Assembly: GCA_963971305.1 (NCBI GenBank)
Contig: OZ020307.1
Location: 5,345,501-5,409,500, forward strand
Reading direction: 5' to 3'
DNA: 64,000 nt
From: Arcuatula senhousia
Lineage: Eukaryota > Mollusca > Bivalvia > Mytilida > Mytilidae
The notes beneath the pieces were generated by a model that did not search any database, had not been told where the DNA came from, and was given only the letters and a program-made list of their open reading frames with translations. Below, piece after piece: positions 11,831 through 24,000 of this stretch (positions within the stretch are counted from its first letter, which is position 1; every line of letters starts with the position of its first letter). A program made the translations under genes and the position numbers.

Positions 11831-12689
11831 ATTTAAACGATTCTTTTATCTGTTCATTGTAAAATTGCTCTTGTATTTATCATTTATCATAAACTAAGTC
11901 TTGCATGTACAGGTAGAAATAAATAAAATAATGAAAATAGAACAAATTGATTTTACAGAGAAAATAATTTGTGTTTTGACAGGCAAAATAAGTACAAATA
12001 TGATCCACAAGTTAAACGAGTGAAGTGGGAAAAAATTGTATTGAAAAAAAGTTTAAACACCTATATTATGTAAGCGCTACCACTTTAAAACCCTTTTTAA
12101 AGCTCAGTCTGTTTTGCAGACAATTTGGAAGTCCCGCTGTTTGCCACTTCCTGTATTGCGCAATGACAAAAGGGAGGTAATATACAATCTGGCGGGAAAC
12201 TTTGGAAAAAAGCCAGACCATTTAGTTTTAATTTTCTTTTTAAAACACAGCTAAATGTTGTAACTTGTAAAAAATATGAAATATTGTTTTGATAGGCTCC
12301 ATCAATCTTTCCGTCCGTTTGTCCGTCACACATTTTCACGGCGGACCTGTATATGTAGGATATGACGGTATCCACTAACCCTTGACACCATGACTTCTTA
12401 TTTTTTTCAATACCAGTATTCCGATGATATTAAGTCCATCACCATGTACATGTACTATGACTGTGTGACAAAATTTTGAAATTGTCACAACTCGAAAATT
12501 CCCTTTATATTTTTGTATATGATATAGGAAATTTTGCATTGATGTCCATTATGTGTAAAAACCTAAGTATTCGGTAAACGGAAAGAAGACTACCTAGGAG
12601 CATAAAATTGGTATACACCATATGGTACTATATGATAAAGCTGTATACAAAATATCAGAACTCTATCTCATGTAGTTACGTAGAAAACT
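11831..12689. other. AT-rich intergenic DNA
   Basis: No gene found. CCGTCCGTTTGTCCGTC at 12310-12327 is an inverted copy of the GACGGACA microsatellite, so a second, oppositely oriented hairpin-family fragment probably covers about 12060-12360. Confidence 0.4.
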
Positions 12690-12795
12690 GCGACGGAAGT
12701 TTTGTTACGGACGGACAAACGTACGGGCGGACGGACGGACAGACGGACAAGGGTAAAACAGTATACCCCCTTTTCTTCGAAGCGGGGGTATAATA
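12690..12795 (+). repeat. 3' end of hairpin-ended repeat, TATACCCC family
   Basis: A (GGAC)n-type microsatellite (GGGCGGACGGACGGACAGAC, 12725-12744) is followed by GGGTAAAACAG and a hairpin with arms TATACCCCC (12762-12770) and GGGGGTATA (12784-12792). The loop region contains the self-complementary CTTCGAAG. Same end as 1-95. Confidence 0.7.
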
Positions 12796-13453
12796 AAATT
12801 TTGGTGCTTACGCAACTGCTATCATCTAAGTCCGCTTTTGTTGTTTAGTGTTTAAAAAATATATGTTCTTAACTGTTGCTGTACTGTTTCTCGAAAAATC
12901 CCATTGCATGGCGTCACTAGCCGACGATGTACTTAACACAACTAATGATAGGGACTTGAAAATATCAAGAAGAGAGTATATGTTTTTTAGCTGTGTACAA
13001 TCATTTATCTGTCACTGAAAGTGTATAGTATTTTCAGACTTGACCTAACGAGACTCCACACAAAAAAAAGACATCTACAAGCTCAATGGAATCATTATGT
13101 CAATAATTCAGGCTCAATTATCACGAAGTAGGCCAGAGCATTGAAATTTTGTTCTCCTTTGTTCCAGTCAACAACAGCTAAGATCTGATCGGATAAAAAA
13201 GAATAAAAAAAAATCATTTCAAAAATTATTTTAAATTGACGGTAACTCCCGATGTATGTTATCTCAATTCAACTTTTCCATTTCTATTTCAATGAATATG
13301 TATGAGTTGATACGTCATTTCATCGATCTACTGTAATCTTTATTACTATTTCTTAAGCTGTCCTTTCCGACAAAGATAGTAATGGTGAAACAAGACCATT
13401 TGGAGATATGTAAACTTTAAAATGGATGATTCTTATGTCTAAATTGTCTTGTC

Positions 13454-14087
13454 ATGGAAACCGATATAGGCCCGTCTTCCATTTCCGTTGTACATGGGAC
13501 GGATATTTTAGCAACCGGTAGGTAACTGGTAATTAATTATTTTGGATGGGGATGGGGTTTTCAAAACACAACAGTCGATGGGTGGTGCGAATACACGTAG
13601 ACATTATAAAAGCCAGTATTCAGAAATGATGTTCGAATTAAGTCGTTTTTGGATAATCACCGCTAAAATTATATTTGTGCAACAGCATAATTCTAAATCA
13701 TTGGACAATGAAACAATTTTCGCTTTCAAGTTATTTTATTAACCTACAGCTTTAAAACAACTGGATGACCATGACAAAATGTGCAAATATTATATCGAAA
13801 AATAAAATTTCGAACGCGTTGTATAAGTTCCCGATCTTTACAGTTCTGTTAAGTTTTTTTTAAAGTTTCAAGACATGTTTGTGATTAAACACAAATGCAC
13901 CAACTAAATGTTTTCCTTGACAAACAGGAGAGGTGGTTGGTATCGCCCTTGGTAGTATTGGTGGTGTTATTGTGCTAGCCAGTGTCATCGTGGCCTTTGT
14001 GGTCTACCGTAAAAAGAAACGTCCAAAGTCATGGAGCCTAGAATACTACGACATAGATTCTAAGCCAAAATCTGCACCCATTTCTAG
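13454..14087 (+). CDS. synaptotagmin exons 1-2: N-terminus and membrane anchor
   Basis: The first coding exon is only 64 nt (METDIGPSSISVV...ILAT) and ends ACC G|GTAGGT; exon 2 completes the Gly codon at 13928 and encodes the transmembrane helix and KKKRP. The start was chosen because this ATG gives the phase exon 2 requires; the upstream ATG at 12908 (MASLADDVLN) gives the wrong phase. No signal peptide, so a type III (N-out) anchor as in other synaptotagmins. Confidence 0.8.
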
Positions 14088-17000
14088 GTAAGAACATGGG
14101 ACAATCTTATTAGTTTTAATTCTTCAACGTTCACTAAAAAACCCGTTTTTTTTATAGAATATTCATGCAGTTAAATCATAATCATCTCGTTTAACATCCT
14201 TCTGGATATATCAATAACGTGTTTTGAATTTTTTGCTTGCTAAATATAAAATCATGAATTTGAAAATAAAGAGATGTGGAATAAGTGTACGCGACACAGC
14301 CCACAATTAAACGGCAATTTAGAAAAAACACAATGGATAACCGTCAGCAGCCTTCAACGAGGCCATTTGGCACTGCTCGCGGTTCTGCAATTGGCCCATG
14401 GTCTAAATAAGATGCATATAATTCAAATCATGCCCTGAAATCGTACGCGTCACAGATAGACCCCCTTCTTAAACAAGGAACAAAAAACATCAAAAAGACA
14501 AGTACAAACGAAAGCTTTGTCAAAGATTCCTGGCTTAGTACCGCCACTATTTTAGAACACTCTGGTCTCTTTGATCATATGGGCAAACTTCTCAGTGCTA
14601 GTCTTGGCTTCAATTTCTAGCTTCTACTTTTGATTTTCTATGGCAATCAATATATATAGTTGCTGACGAAAGGTTGTTCCTCTAAATACATGTATCTGAA
14701 TATGTATATCTAGCATTGTAATGACACCTGTGCTTTTTTCCTGTTTTATACAAACCCTGCTATTTTACTTCTTTATATGTGCTGACTATACTGATATTTT
14801 ACTGCTTCGTTAAAAAGCTAAGTGCAAGATTCATTAGTGCTAAAGTGTATGAAAAATAGTTTTTTTGAACTCGACAATTTACTGATACCATGTTCAAACA
14901 GCTTTTGACATTTGTTTTAACTATTTAAAAATTGTTATTTTAAAAGTTTTCAATTAAATAGCATTCTCGGCATCGTCAACGAAATGTTCATTTTCTTTCC
15001 AGGTCTTCGACACCACAATTACCCCACAAAAGGTCATGTCCGGACCTGACAGTTGATTTACAGAAAGTTATGGTCCGCTCATCGTCAACTGGGTGTGCCC
15101 CGGACTTCATTCTGCCCCCAGAGCGGATTCAGCCGTATGGGGACCATGAAAATGGACCTATAATGTTCATGTCTCCTGAAAACTGCGTTGGGATCATACC
15201 CGAACTATACAAGTAAGGAACAATAAGGAACTTACTGTATAGTAACAATGTTAAGTATGTTTTACAATTATCGCTCTGGTCAATCTCAATATATTCTGCT
15301 TCTGTTATAATTCATGTCCTTTCTGGTACTTTAGGTTTTGTACAATGTATTACAGATATATCTTTAAGCAAGGCGCATTTTTTTTTCTCATGAACACATC
15401 TTTACTTTAGAGCCCCAAGTGACTCTGACGACGACGGGATCCATCTACCCCCGAGTGAACACGGGAGGATATGGTTTTCTATGATCTATGATGGAGTCGT
15501 GGAACAACTTAATGTTAAAGTCATCAAAATTAAGGAGCTCCAAGGTATAGTGATTCTACATTTTGACACACAAGTTCCAGCTGAACAATCAAATCTTGTT
15601 TCACATAATTCACTTAAAATTCACTTTTCAACTGCGCTCGTAATGCTACAGAAACTGACTGTTGTCATTATCCATTTGATATTTTTTTTTCTGGCGGAAC
15701 AAAATGCCGTGTCTTCTGCTACTTCTTTCCTGTTTTGTTTAGTTTGTAAGTAACAATCAGGAATTATTATTTTAGAGCAGTTTTATTTTTGCTTTGTTAA
15801 CCTTGAGATTTAATAGCCCCTTTTGGTATTTCTCAGGGTCTTGTACGGTCAGCCTTTAGAGATTCTTTTTTGTTTGGTTTGTACAAAGTTGCAAGTTATT
15901 GAAAGCCATATAACATTTCAAGAATTTTGAAGGATAGGAACTATTTTTGAGTATGAAATAGTATTAAACTTCGGTTCCTTTATAAAGTTTGATTGATCGA
16001 TGTTTAACAATGGTGCAACACGTGTTGTTAAGCCTTCTTTAATACGTTTGACTTTGTATGATGAATAAAAAACAAGGTCATATATTATTCATGTAATAAA
16101 TCCATCAGTCAAAACACATCAACAGTTTGAAGAAAGTTGTCGCCATGTTATTTGTTTTGTAGGCAATAGAAACGGAGAGCCCATGGACCCCTTCGTTAAA
16201 ATCTATCTACTCCCTGATGAACGTAACTCTAAAACTACAAAAACAAAAAAGAAAACCAAGTCACCCATTTACAACGAAAATTTCATCTTTGAGGTAACAA
16301 TATACTTGGGACATTAAGAGATTTGCCATTTCTGTAGTTTTGATGAGTTATTTTATATGACACAAGTTTGCAGGGAAAAATCCAACTACTGTCTTTTTTC
16401 TATATTCTCAATGCACAAATTAGAGAAACAATTGACAAAAATAGAAATCAAGATTTTTATGGTACCAAGTGGGCCTTCGAATGTCAAAGTCAAAAAGGGC
16501 AACGACAAAACCAGTGAACACAAACGAGAACAGCACTAAGACAACTTAAAAGAAATCAACCATGCGAACTCAAAACGTAACGAGAGTGAAATCAGGTGCT
16601 CCGGGAAAGGGAAAGCACTTCCTGCTTTTTGTAACACATCCGTCGCGTTGCTACTTTTCATTAATTCATCATAAAGGTAAAACAGAGGAATAAACTTGCT
16701 TAACCTACATATACCTGCGGCAATGTCAAAATCTATTTATACTATTTGACATTATAGGTAGCATCTGAGGATCTAGAGACAAGGACAGTCCGATTCTCGG
16801 TCTATGAAGTGGACAAACGCAAGGTCCGACACGCTCTCGGACATGCCCTGGTACCATTAACAGACGTTGATAAAACCAGAGACGTCACCATGTGGAGAGA
16901 CCTAGAAACAAACCATTTTGTGAGTAATAATACAAATTCTGAAGCGATACGGATGTGTTTATATATCCCCGCAACTTTGGGGTATACTAGATTCACCCTG

Positions 17001-19202
17001 TCAATCCATAAAGGCTGTAAGAGCAACCCCTCCTAAACCGCTAGGTGGATTTTGATGTAACTTCGCACGAATAAGTGAACACTAAGAAATTTCATTGCTC
17101 TCGAATAATATTCAGGAGAAATATTTTGAATCTTTCAATTTGAAGCGGAAGGTATCCTTTGGTGAGCTCATTCAGAGTATTCCTTATTTTGGAGTAGTTG
17201 ATTAGTACCGTGTTGACGAATTGCCATTCAAAACAGTTGAACAGAGAGCCGTAGTCAAGGGTGAAACTTTCATGAACCCCATTTGAGAGAATTACCTCTA
17301 GGAACGATGCTAGTCGTTCGGAAGGGACGAAAAATTGTTGATCCGTGTATGGGGAGGGCACGTTAAAAGACCCTTTTAGGGTGCAAAGGCAACACTTGCA
17401 AACTGCAAACCGATGGATAGAAATACATATAAGCATCAAGCTTGTTTCACAATGTAGAATAAATGAAACAACCTTAGTGAGCTCGCTCACATTACCCGAG
17501 CGACCACATTTTGCACAGAGATTATTTATTTAGAGTTAGAATCAAAAGTCAGAATTTGGTGAAAAAATCTAAGTTTGCTCGTTCCACAGGAAGTAGACGA
17601 GCGACAGATCTAAAAACGCATCCCACCACATGGAACCCCTACCTGAAGCTGCTTGTAAAATATAAAAAGTATACTGGTCACTAATAGTTGCTGAAAAATC
17701 TGTCACGAAAATTTTTAACCCTGAAAATTTAGTGAAAAAGGTGTAAGTCGGTTCGTTAAACAGGAAGTTGTAGATCGACAGACCCGAGCCTGACACATGC
17801 CATCATATGGGACTCTAACCTGAAGCTGCTTGCCAAATATAGAAAGCCTACCACTGATAGTTGCTAAATTTTTAACCTGAAAATTTAGTGAAAAAGGGAT
17901 AAGTCGGCTAAGTAGATGATCGACAAATGATACTCCTACCTAAAGCTACATACCAAATATAGAAAGCTTACGATTGATAGTTGCTGAGTATTTTTTTTAC
18001 GGAAATTGGTCATGGACAGATGCAGGGACGGACAGACGGGACCAGACAAAAACATTATACCCTTTGCAAATTCGTTGCGCAGAGTGTAATTACTAAGTTA
18101 AAAAAAAAACAACTAAACTTTAAATGACAATTCACCTTAAGAAATAGTTATAACAAAACGATCAAACTCAAATGTACGAAACATACCGGGGAAATTGAAG
18201 ACCGCGTCGTTCAGGACTTGGTATCGGCATTTAAAAAGAAATAGTTTGAAAGACATTCACAATGGTCTTTTCCATCCTTTAATTCTGCTTACCATTATTT
18301 CAGATGTGTAACTCGCTAGGAGAACTTAATATAGGACTATGTTATCTTCCTCACAATGACAAAATAAAGGTCATCATCCTAAGTGGGAGACACTTCAGAC
18401 ACCTCGACTATGATAGAATCAATGGTAAGTTATCTTTCATGGAAAACATGAAAAAAACGCAAAATACACTTGGAGAAAGGGCGGGACACAACTTTGAAAA
18501 CTTCGCGCAATCCAAATAAATATCCTTTAGCGATAATTGTATTCATGATAAGGTCGTACTATGTCACGTACTTCTTATGTTTTACACCCATTGTCAGAAT
18601 AGTGGTTTCTTAATAGAACAACATGAAACACAATCTGGTTTGATTGCACCAACATACTTAACAAATTGGTACCCTTAAAGATTAATATTACATATGGGTG
18701 AATTGAAATTGTTACAATTCACACACAGAAAAAAACCCACTTGGTTTAATATGCAAAATATACCATCCTTACCAGATTAAAACCTTAAAAACTACGAATT
18801 CGTCAAGTAAAGATAACAGAATTCTATGTTCTTTAGTATCAAATGACATATCCGACAATGTACTACATTTCAGGAATATATGTAAAAGTTCAGATGAACA
18901 TAGCTCGCCGGGCTCACAAATCTAAGAAAACTATAGTACGACATTCAAGGGAAGACCCTACATTCAATGAAGCTTTCTCCTTCTGTATTTCTGGGCAGCC
19001 GGTGGATACCTGTAACTTTATTGTCACTGTGATGGTCTGTCCCAAAAAGTACCTCGGGCACAATGAGGTCTACGGGAAGACAGGCTTTGGGTCTTTTATG
19101 TATGCCCGTGGGGAGGAGTTAGCTCACTGGCAGGAGATGATGTCCAAACCCAGAACCACGGTCAATAAGTGGCATGTTTTGACAAATGATCCAGCCATCT
19201 GA
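13454..19202 (+). CDS. synaptotagmin, Syt15/17-like, complete
   Basis: Eight coding exons: 13454-13517, 13928-14087, 15003-15212, 15411-15544, 16163-16293, 16758-16919, 18304-18424 and 18874-19202 (1311 nt, 436 aa). All borders are AG/GT and all phases match. The layout is a 23-residue N-terminal segment, one hydrophobic helix (about residues 24-48, GSIGGVIVLASVIVAFVVYR) with a KKKR stop-transfer, a linker of about 110 residues, C2A (about 163-287) and C2B (about 291-430) ending HWQEM...VNKWHVL. That C-terminal WHxL motif is typical of synaptotagmins. Synaptotagmins tether vesicles and bind phospholipid/SNAREs. Several Asp residues of the calcium loops are replaced (C2A keeps MDPF but has EVDKRK; C2B lacks the Asp pairs), so calcium-independent membrane binding is inferred. 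Family is sure; subtype is from the overall look. Confidence 0.93.
14265..14460. repeat. dispersed repeat, ATGTGGAATAAGTGT family
   Basis: GAGATGTGGAATAAGTGTAC with GCGACACAGCC recurs at 51563-51590 (CATGTGGAATAAGTGTATGC, GCGACACAGC) and inverted near 23460-23490 (GAACACTTATTCCACATCTC). It sits in synaptotagmin intron 2. Class unknown. Confidence 0.5.
15003..16919 (+). CDS. synaptotagmin exons 3-6: linker and C2A
   Basis: Exon 3 (15003-15212) is a Ser/Pro-rich cytosolic linker. Exon 4 carries an acidic SDSDDD patch, then the first C2A strand (GRIWFSMIYD, VKVIKIKELQG). Exon 5 has MDPFVKIYLLPD, the lysine-rich KTKKKTKSP polybasic strand and YNENFIFE. Exon 6 ends C2A (FSVYEVDKRKVRHALG). The KTKKK strand is the usual phosphoinositide/AP-2 contact of C2 domains. 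Confidence 0.92.
16440..16625 (+). repeat. dispersed repeat (copy 3 of 4, inverted relative to the others)
   Basis: Reverse-strand version of the repeats at 886-1110, 5340-5500 and 25130-25310: GGTACCAAGTGGGCC, AATGTCAAAGTCAAAAAGGG, CAACGACAAAACCAG, CGAGAGTGAAATCAGGTGCT. Intronic in the synaptotagmin gene between exons 5 and 6. Confidence 0.6.
17092..17490 (-). CDS. unidentified 132-codon ORF inside a synaptotagmin intron
   Basis: An uninterrupted minus-strand ORF lies in intron 6 of the plus-strand gene. Its product starts MSELTKVVSFILHCE, has a Cys cluster (CKCCLC), then a protein-like stretch (PSERLASFLEVILSNGVHES, LFNCFEWQFVNTVLINYSKI) and ends IIREQ. The amphipathic pattern looks more coding-like than the surrounding repeat-derived ORFs. 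I do not recognise a family and see no splice signals or promoter. It could be a relic of a mobile element or a chance ORF. Confidence 0.3.
   Translation of the reverse strand: MSELTKVVSFILHCETSLMLICISIHRFAVCKCCLCTLKGSFNVPSPYTDQQFFVPSERLASFLEVILSNGVHESFTLDYGSLFNCFEWQFVNTVLINYSKIRNTLNELTKGYLPLQIERFKIFLLNIIREQ
17540..18100 (+). repeat. degenerate tandem repeat, 'CGACAGACCTG' family
   Basis: Three or four units of about 120-170 bp, each with GGAAGTAGA..GCGACAG, a 'cctgaagctgcttgccaaatat' type block and GATAGTTGCTGA. It ends with GGACGGACAGACGGGACCAG and an imperfect ATTATACCC/GTGTAATT hairpin. Related blocks: 4740-4900, 24055-24785, 38690-38920. Confidence 0.55.
18304..19202 (+). CDS. synaptotagmin exons 7-8: C2B and stop
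   Basis: Exon 7 (18304-18424) opens C2B (LGELNIGLCYLPHNDKIKV). Exon 8 (18874-19202) finishes it: VKVQMN, HKSKKTIV, DPTFNEAFSF, KTGFGSFMYARGEELAHWQ, VNKWHVL and a TGA at 19200. The usual aspartates after strand 2 are LDYDR and those of loop 3 are absent (CPKKYLGHNEVYG), supporting loss of calcium binding. Confidence 0.92.
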
Positions 19203-19723
19203 GGACAGCTGAATCAGATATTGTTATGAAAAGCCTATTTTGGTCACAATTTTTTGTATATATGAGGAAATTGTTAGATGACTTTAATTTTAAAAAGTTA
19301 AGACAATTTTAGTCAATTTCTCATTAAAAATAGAATATGTTAATTGCTAAATGTTTTAAAGAAAACACAAACAACAAACTTGTCAAAGGTATCTAACTTT
19401 TTGCTGGTAGTGCAAGACTTTATCTTATGATAAAACATTTTCTAAATTGAATTTATTATCTACATTTTACCTGAGAAAAGTTTACAACTATTTTCATTTT
19501 CTCCGATTTTACAAACTCTGGAAAAAAATATTTGACTATGTATAAATCAGGATATAAATAAGGTCCCATAAATTTTGTATTTTTAAGAGTAAACTAAAAA
19601 TCCTCTTTAATATCAATGTGTTACAATTGTTGTTTTTAGATCACAAATATTATTTTTATTTAATTGACAAGATTTATAGCAGTAGCTGTGATACGACTTA
19701 AATCAAAATTGGATAATGGGATA

Positions 19724-19729
19724 AATAAA
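19724..19729 (+). terminator. poly(A) signal AATAAA for the synaptotagmin gene
   Basis: AATAAA about 520 bases past the TGA, in AT-rich 3' UTR-like sequence and followed by a T/GT-rich stretch (GTTATTTTATTCTGTTGTC). It is one of the better-placed signals; the used site is not proven. Confidence 0.5.
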
Positions 19730-20314
19730 AAGTTTTATGTTATTTTATTCTGTTGTCTTTGTTATGTTATGTGGTGCCCAATGCTTAGATCTTTGTTCAT
19801 CATTTATGAATGAATCACCTCTACATACACAGAACCTATTCTTTTGTAAATATATACATCCTTGACACTTCTTTTGAAATGAATCTACAAACAGTTTTTA
19901 TCATCCCTTGACTTACCTTGAATTGACCACTTCAAGTGCTAATCTTACAGAACTATATATAACAAGACTGCACATATTTTTTTCTTTTCTTTGGTGCATA
20001 TCCTCTTTATAGGTCTGCTTTTTGAGCTGAGGTAAATAAAGATGGCATACACAAGCCAGAAATCTACATTCAAAAGAATTTGTCCTCATAGTTTCTGTTC
20101 ATGACCCAATCTCAAGATTCAGTGATAGTCCCTAACAGTGTTGAAACCTTGCTTGTTGTTTATGTTGTTAGACATTTTTTGTTTAGATTTTTGTCTCAAA
20201 CTAAATAATTCAAAATTTCAAATTACCTAATATTATTAGAAAAAATGGACCTCCTTATACTTGTTTCTGAAGCTATTTCTTGTATATAATGAAGAAAAAA
20301 ATCAAAATATAATT

Positions 20315-20320
20315 TTTATT
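20315..20320 (-). terminator. poly(A) signal AATAAA for the cadherin gene
   Basis: AATAAA on the minus strand, about 165 bases past the cadherin stop codon (20483-20485). Plausible by position; not proven. Confidence 0.45.
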
Positions 20321-20482
20321 GTATAAAAGTAACAAAGTAACAATGAAAAGGCATTTCAGACATATATTGCACTATCAAATCTATTTGAGCAAATTTTTGA
20401 CAAAAGTCTTCTTGCATTTATAACAATAAATTTCAAAATGTTTGCCAAATATCTTAATAAGCTTCACAAACATGTATTAATC

Positions 20483-21032
20483 TCAGAAAGATGTAATTTC
20501 AACTTCCTCCTCCTCATGGTTTTGCTCCTTGTTTTCACTGCTAGTATCTTCTGATTTGGAAGTTTTTTCATTAGTTTTTGACTTTCCTCCATTAGAGGTT
20601 TTAGCCTCTTCATCTGTATCAGTGTCAATACTTTGACTTGGCCCAGGGAATATCTTTAAATCTCCAGGTTTTCTCTTCTTTGAACTTTTCCTCCTTGTGA
20701 CATTTTGACCTTCTTCACCATCACTTAATTCGTCATCATCCGTGTCCCCCGTCTCCATGTCAAACCTAAAGATGTTTCCACTCGCCTCATCTTCCACTAC
20801 ACTGGTCTCTATTCTAAGGTCCCTGACCTCGGCTTGACCTCTGTCATCACTGGAAGTGGAGTTAGACTCGTTTTCTAACCCACTGTCATACCCCAGACTC
20901 ATCTCCCTGGCCCCATTGTTAACTGGCTGAGGTACCATAGCCTCTAGAGGTTCTATAGGGAGGTCAAGGACAACCTCCTGGGATTCATACTCTCGTTTAG
21001 GAGGTTCCTGGTCAGAGATAGAAACAGGACTT
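20483..21032 (-). CDS. cadherin exon 41, cytoplasmic tail and stop
   Basis: The 182-codon last exon starts SPVSISDQEPPKREYES. It is rich in Asp/Glu/Ser (DTDDDELSDGEEG, SIDTDTDEEAK) with one basic cluster, RRKSSKKRKP, that resembles a nuclear-localisation signal. It ends EEEEVEITSF: T-S-F fits a class I PDZ ligand (S/T-x-hydrophobic), as expected for a cadherin anchored to a PDZ scaffold. No beta-catenin-binding site of classical cadherins is visible. Confidence 0.9.
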
Positions 21033-24000
21033 CTGAAAGTCAAATAAACATTGTAAAACAGTGAAAAAAAAGCTAGGTACCAAGTTGATTTTTTTTTAAC
21101 ATTAATTTTTCAAAGATAATAGATATATGGTAACTTTTGTATATCATAAACAAATTTCATTAATAAAAAGTTATTGCTATAATTCATATGTTGTAAAATA
21201 TTCAAAGGTTTAAAAAAATCTATATAACTTTGTGGATTATAAAAATCTTAAAAGAAAAGAAAAAGTGACTCAGATTGATCATATAAATCTTTTCAATTAA
21301 TAGGGAATAAAAATTGATATATAGTTAAAATCTAGAAGTAAATTATAGTTTGTTTGTGCCTGCAAAAATGATGTCTCCCCCGTTTCCCCCCCAAATGTTC
21401 TAAGTTCAAAAGGCCATAACTCCCACAAAACTTTGGGGATAACAATTTTCTGATAACATGCATAGCTACATATGGTTTACTTCCTAAATACCAAGTTTCG
21501 TTGAATTTGCTTCAGTAGTTTCAGAGGAGTTGCGCTGACAAGATGACAATGATGATTTTCAGCAAATTTCTAAGTTCAAAGGGCTAAAACTCCCACAAAA
21601 ATTTGAGGATCAAAATTTCCTGGTAACAAGCACAACTACATATGGTGTCCTTCCTATATACCAAGTTTTGTTGAATTCGGTTCAGTAGTTTCAGAGGAGT
21701 TGTGCTGACAAATTTTGCGACGGACAGAAAGGACAAAAACAATATGTCTCCCCACAAAAGTGGGGGGAGACATAATAATACTACTAAAGCTATACTACTT
21801 AAGAAAAAAATATAGAAAAAAAATCATGCAAAATCAAATGTGTATAAAATCTAATACGAAAACAGATTTAGTGTTTGAAACAAATGAAACGAAAAAAGTA
21901 AGGATTAGTGCTTTGGTACAATCACCTGATTAGTAATTCCTGTTAAACATCAAATATATAAAACTATAAAATCATGCCCTTTAAATATGCTTACCAAAAT
22001 CTTACATATGTTACTGTAAAGTTATATAATATTGCAGAACATAAAAATCATCAATGATACTTAAATATGAAGGCACATGACTATAAAGATGTGTTGAAAT
22101 AGTGTTATGGTCAAGAATTCTCTCCATTAGAGGTTTTGAGATTTAAAAAAGCTAAAAAAATGTCTTATTGCCTATCTTTATGTTTGATGCATCAAACAGC
22201 TGATTAAATGAATATCATAAAGTACAAAGTAGTCGATAACAAAGTAAGTGGCAAACAAGGAATACTGTGAGCAAGCTCAACTTGAAATTGAATAATATAC
22301 TTGCAAAAAAAACAAAGTCCAATTATCTCCCCTGAATAATATCTGAATGCAATAAAATTTCTTCATGTACATTTCCATAGGATGTACTTCTGATACTGAT
22401 ATGATACATTCCATATGATACTGTGAGCAAGATCACCTTGAAATTGAATTATATAGCCAAAAACCCACACCAAAGTCCAATTATCTCCCCTGAATAATAT
22501 CTGAGCACAATCAAATTTCTTCATGAACATTTCCATATGATGTTCTTCCACCAACTGTTTAAAGAGGATTTTAGGAAATATGTGGACAGACAGGCAGACA
22601 TAAAGACAAGGCAGGATGATTCCTATATAAGACAGGTTCCCTCCCTGAATTTTGTATCTGGGGTTATAACAAACTACTAAGTATTTCTACTAACACTTGT
22701 TGTTCAGAAGTGGTAAAGGCTGGATTGACCATTCCAATATCACCATTTCTCACTGACCCATTCATCTGAGTAGAATGTATACTATTGAGTTCCCACATCT
22801 TATCTGAGAGTTTCTTCTGAGAGGCCTTGAATCTATTAGGAAAATGTCATAAAACACATTCAAATAAACAATTTCAAAATAAAGTCATACAAATGATACA
22901 AAAAGAAAACAATGTCAATAGCAAAGAAGTCAACATATTTCACATGTACATATCACCCACATTGCAAAAAAGTACTGGTTAGTTAAAATCCAGACAAGCT
23001 TTTATGTAAAGATCATTTATCAAAACAAAAATCATAGATAATCAACCATAAGTGCCTTACTGTTTCCATGTATAGTTGGCCACCAGTAGAGCAACAAGAC
23101 AGGATACAAACATAAAGACTCCTATGACCAGTAGGGCTATCTCAGCTACGGACATTTTCTGGGGTACCAGTGCTGTATGGTAAGGAACTATCGTTATCTT
23201 CTTGGGATAAAACAAAGATTCAATCTCCTTAGTTTTTGTGGTAACAATCCTGTAAAAGACAATAAATAAACATAAATGAAGCAAACAAAAAGCATAGGAT
23301 GCTGAATAATATCCAACAACTTCGAAGGGGACGTTGAAAAAAAAAACAAGTTAAACCTCCAACAGTTATGTGTAGCTGTCCTTAGTCAAAGCTTATTTTT
23401 GTACTTGTTGTCTTTTTGTTCTATGTCCAGAAGGGGGGCTTTCTTTGAACGTTGTGTCCTGAACACTTATTCCACATCTCATTACCTTCTCTTTTATTTT
23501 TTTATATTTTATTTAATGTATCACAATCCACCAATTCATTAAAAAGGCCTCAAAATCATATATTAGGGATTATACTCCAAAGTTAGAGGGAATCTTGTGA
23601 TAAAATTCTCCTAGATTTCAGTGTTATTCCAATATATCCATTTTGCTAATGAGTACTCGTTTTAAAAAGAAAAATACTTATGATCAAGGGGTACTCCTTA
23701 AAGAAAACACTTATAATAAAGTACTGCTAACACTGAATATTACCCAACAACTTTTTCCTGTGGCAGTAAACTTCCAACACCATTAGTTACATTAATGCCA
23801 TGGAAAAATACATCAGTTCTGAAAGAAAAAAGTTTCTTGGTTTAATCATGGAGCCAAGAAAGACATTTACATATACATTTACTATTAATTCTCCCATCAT
23901 TTGATATCTATTTTGCCTAGATGTTCATCTACAGAATTATTTTATGTGATACTATGATGGACATGCTTGAAAATTACTCTGTTGAAAGATTCTTCCATTG

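Larger units (their letters stand above)
19203..20482. other. convergent 3' ends of synaptotagmin and cadherin genes
   Basis: AT-rich, gene-free. It holds candidate poly(A) signals for both strands (19724-19729 plus, 20315-20320 minus). No repeat element recognised, in contrast to the introns nearby. Confidence 0.6.

Noticed and set aside
12908..13017. ATG-started MASLADDVLN ORF as first exon of the synaptotagmin
   Set aside because: Its possible donors leave the wrong phase for exon 2; the exon at 13454-13517 fits exactly.
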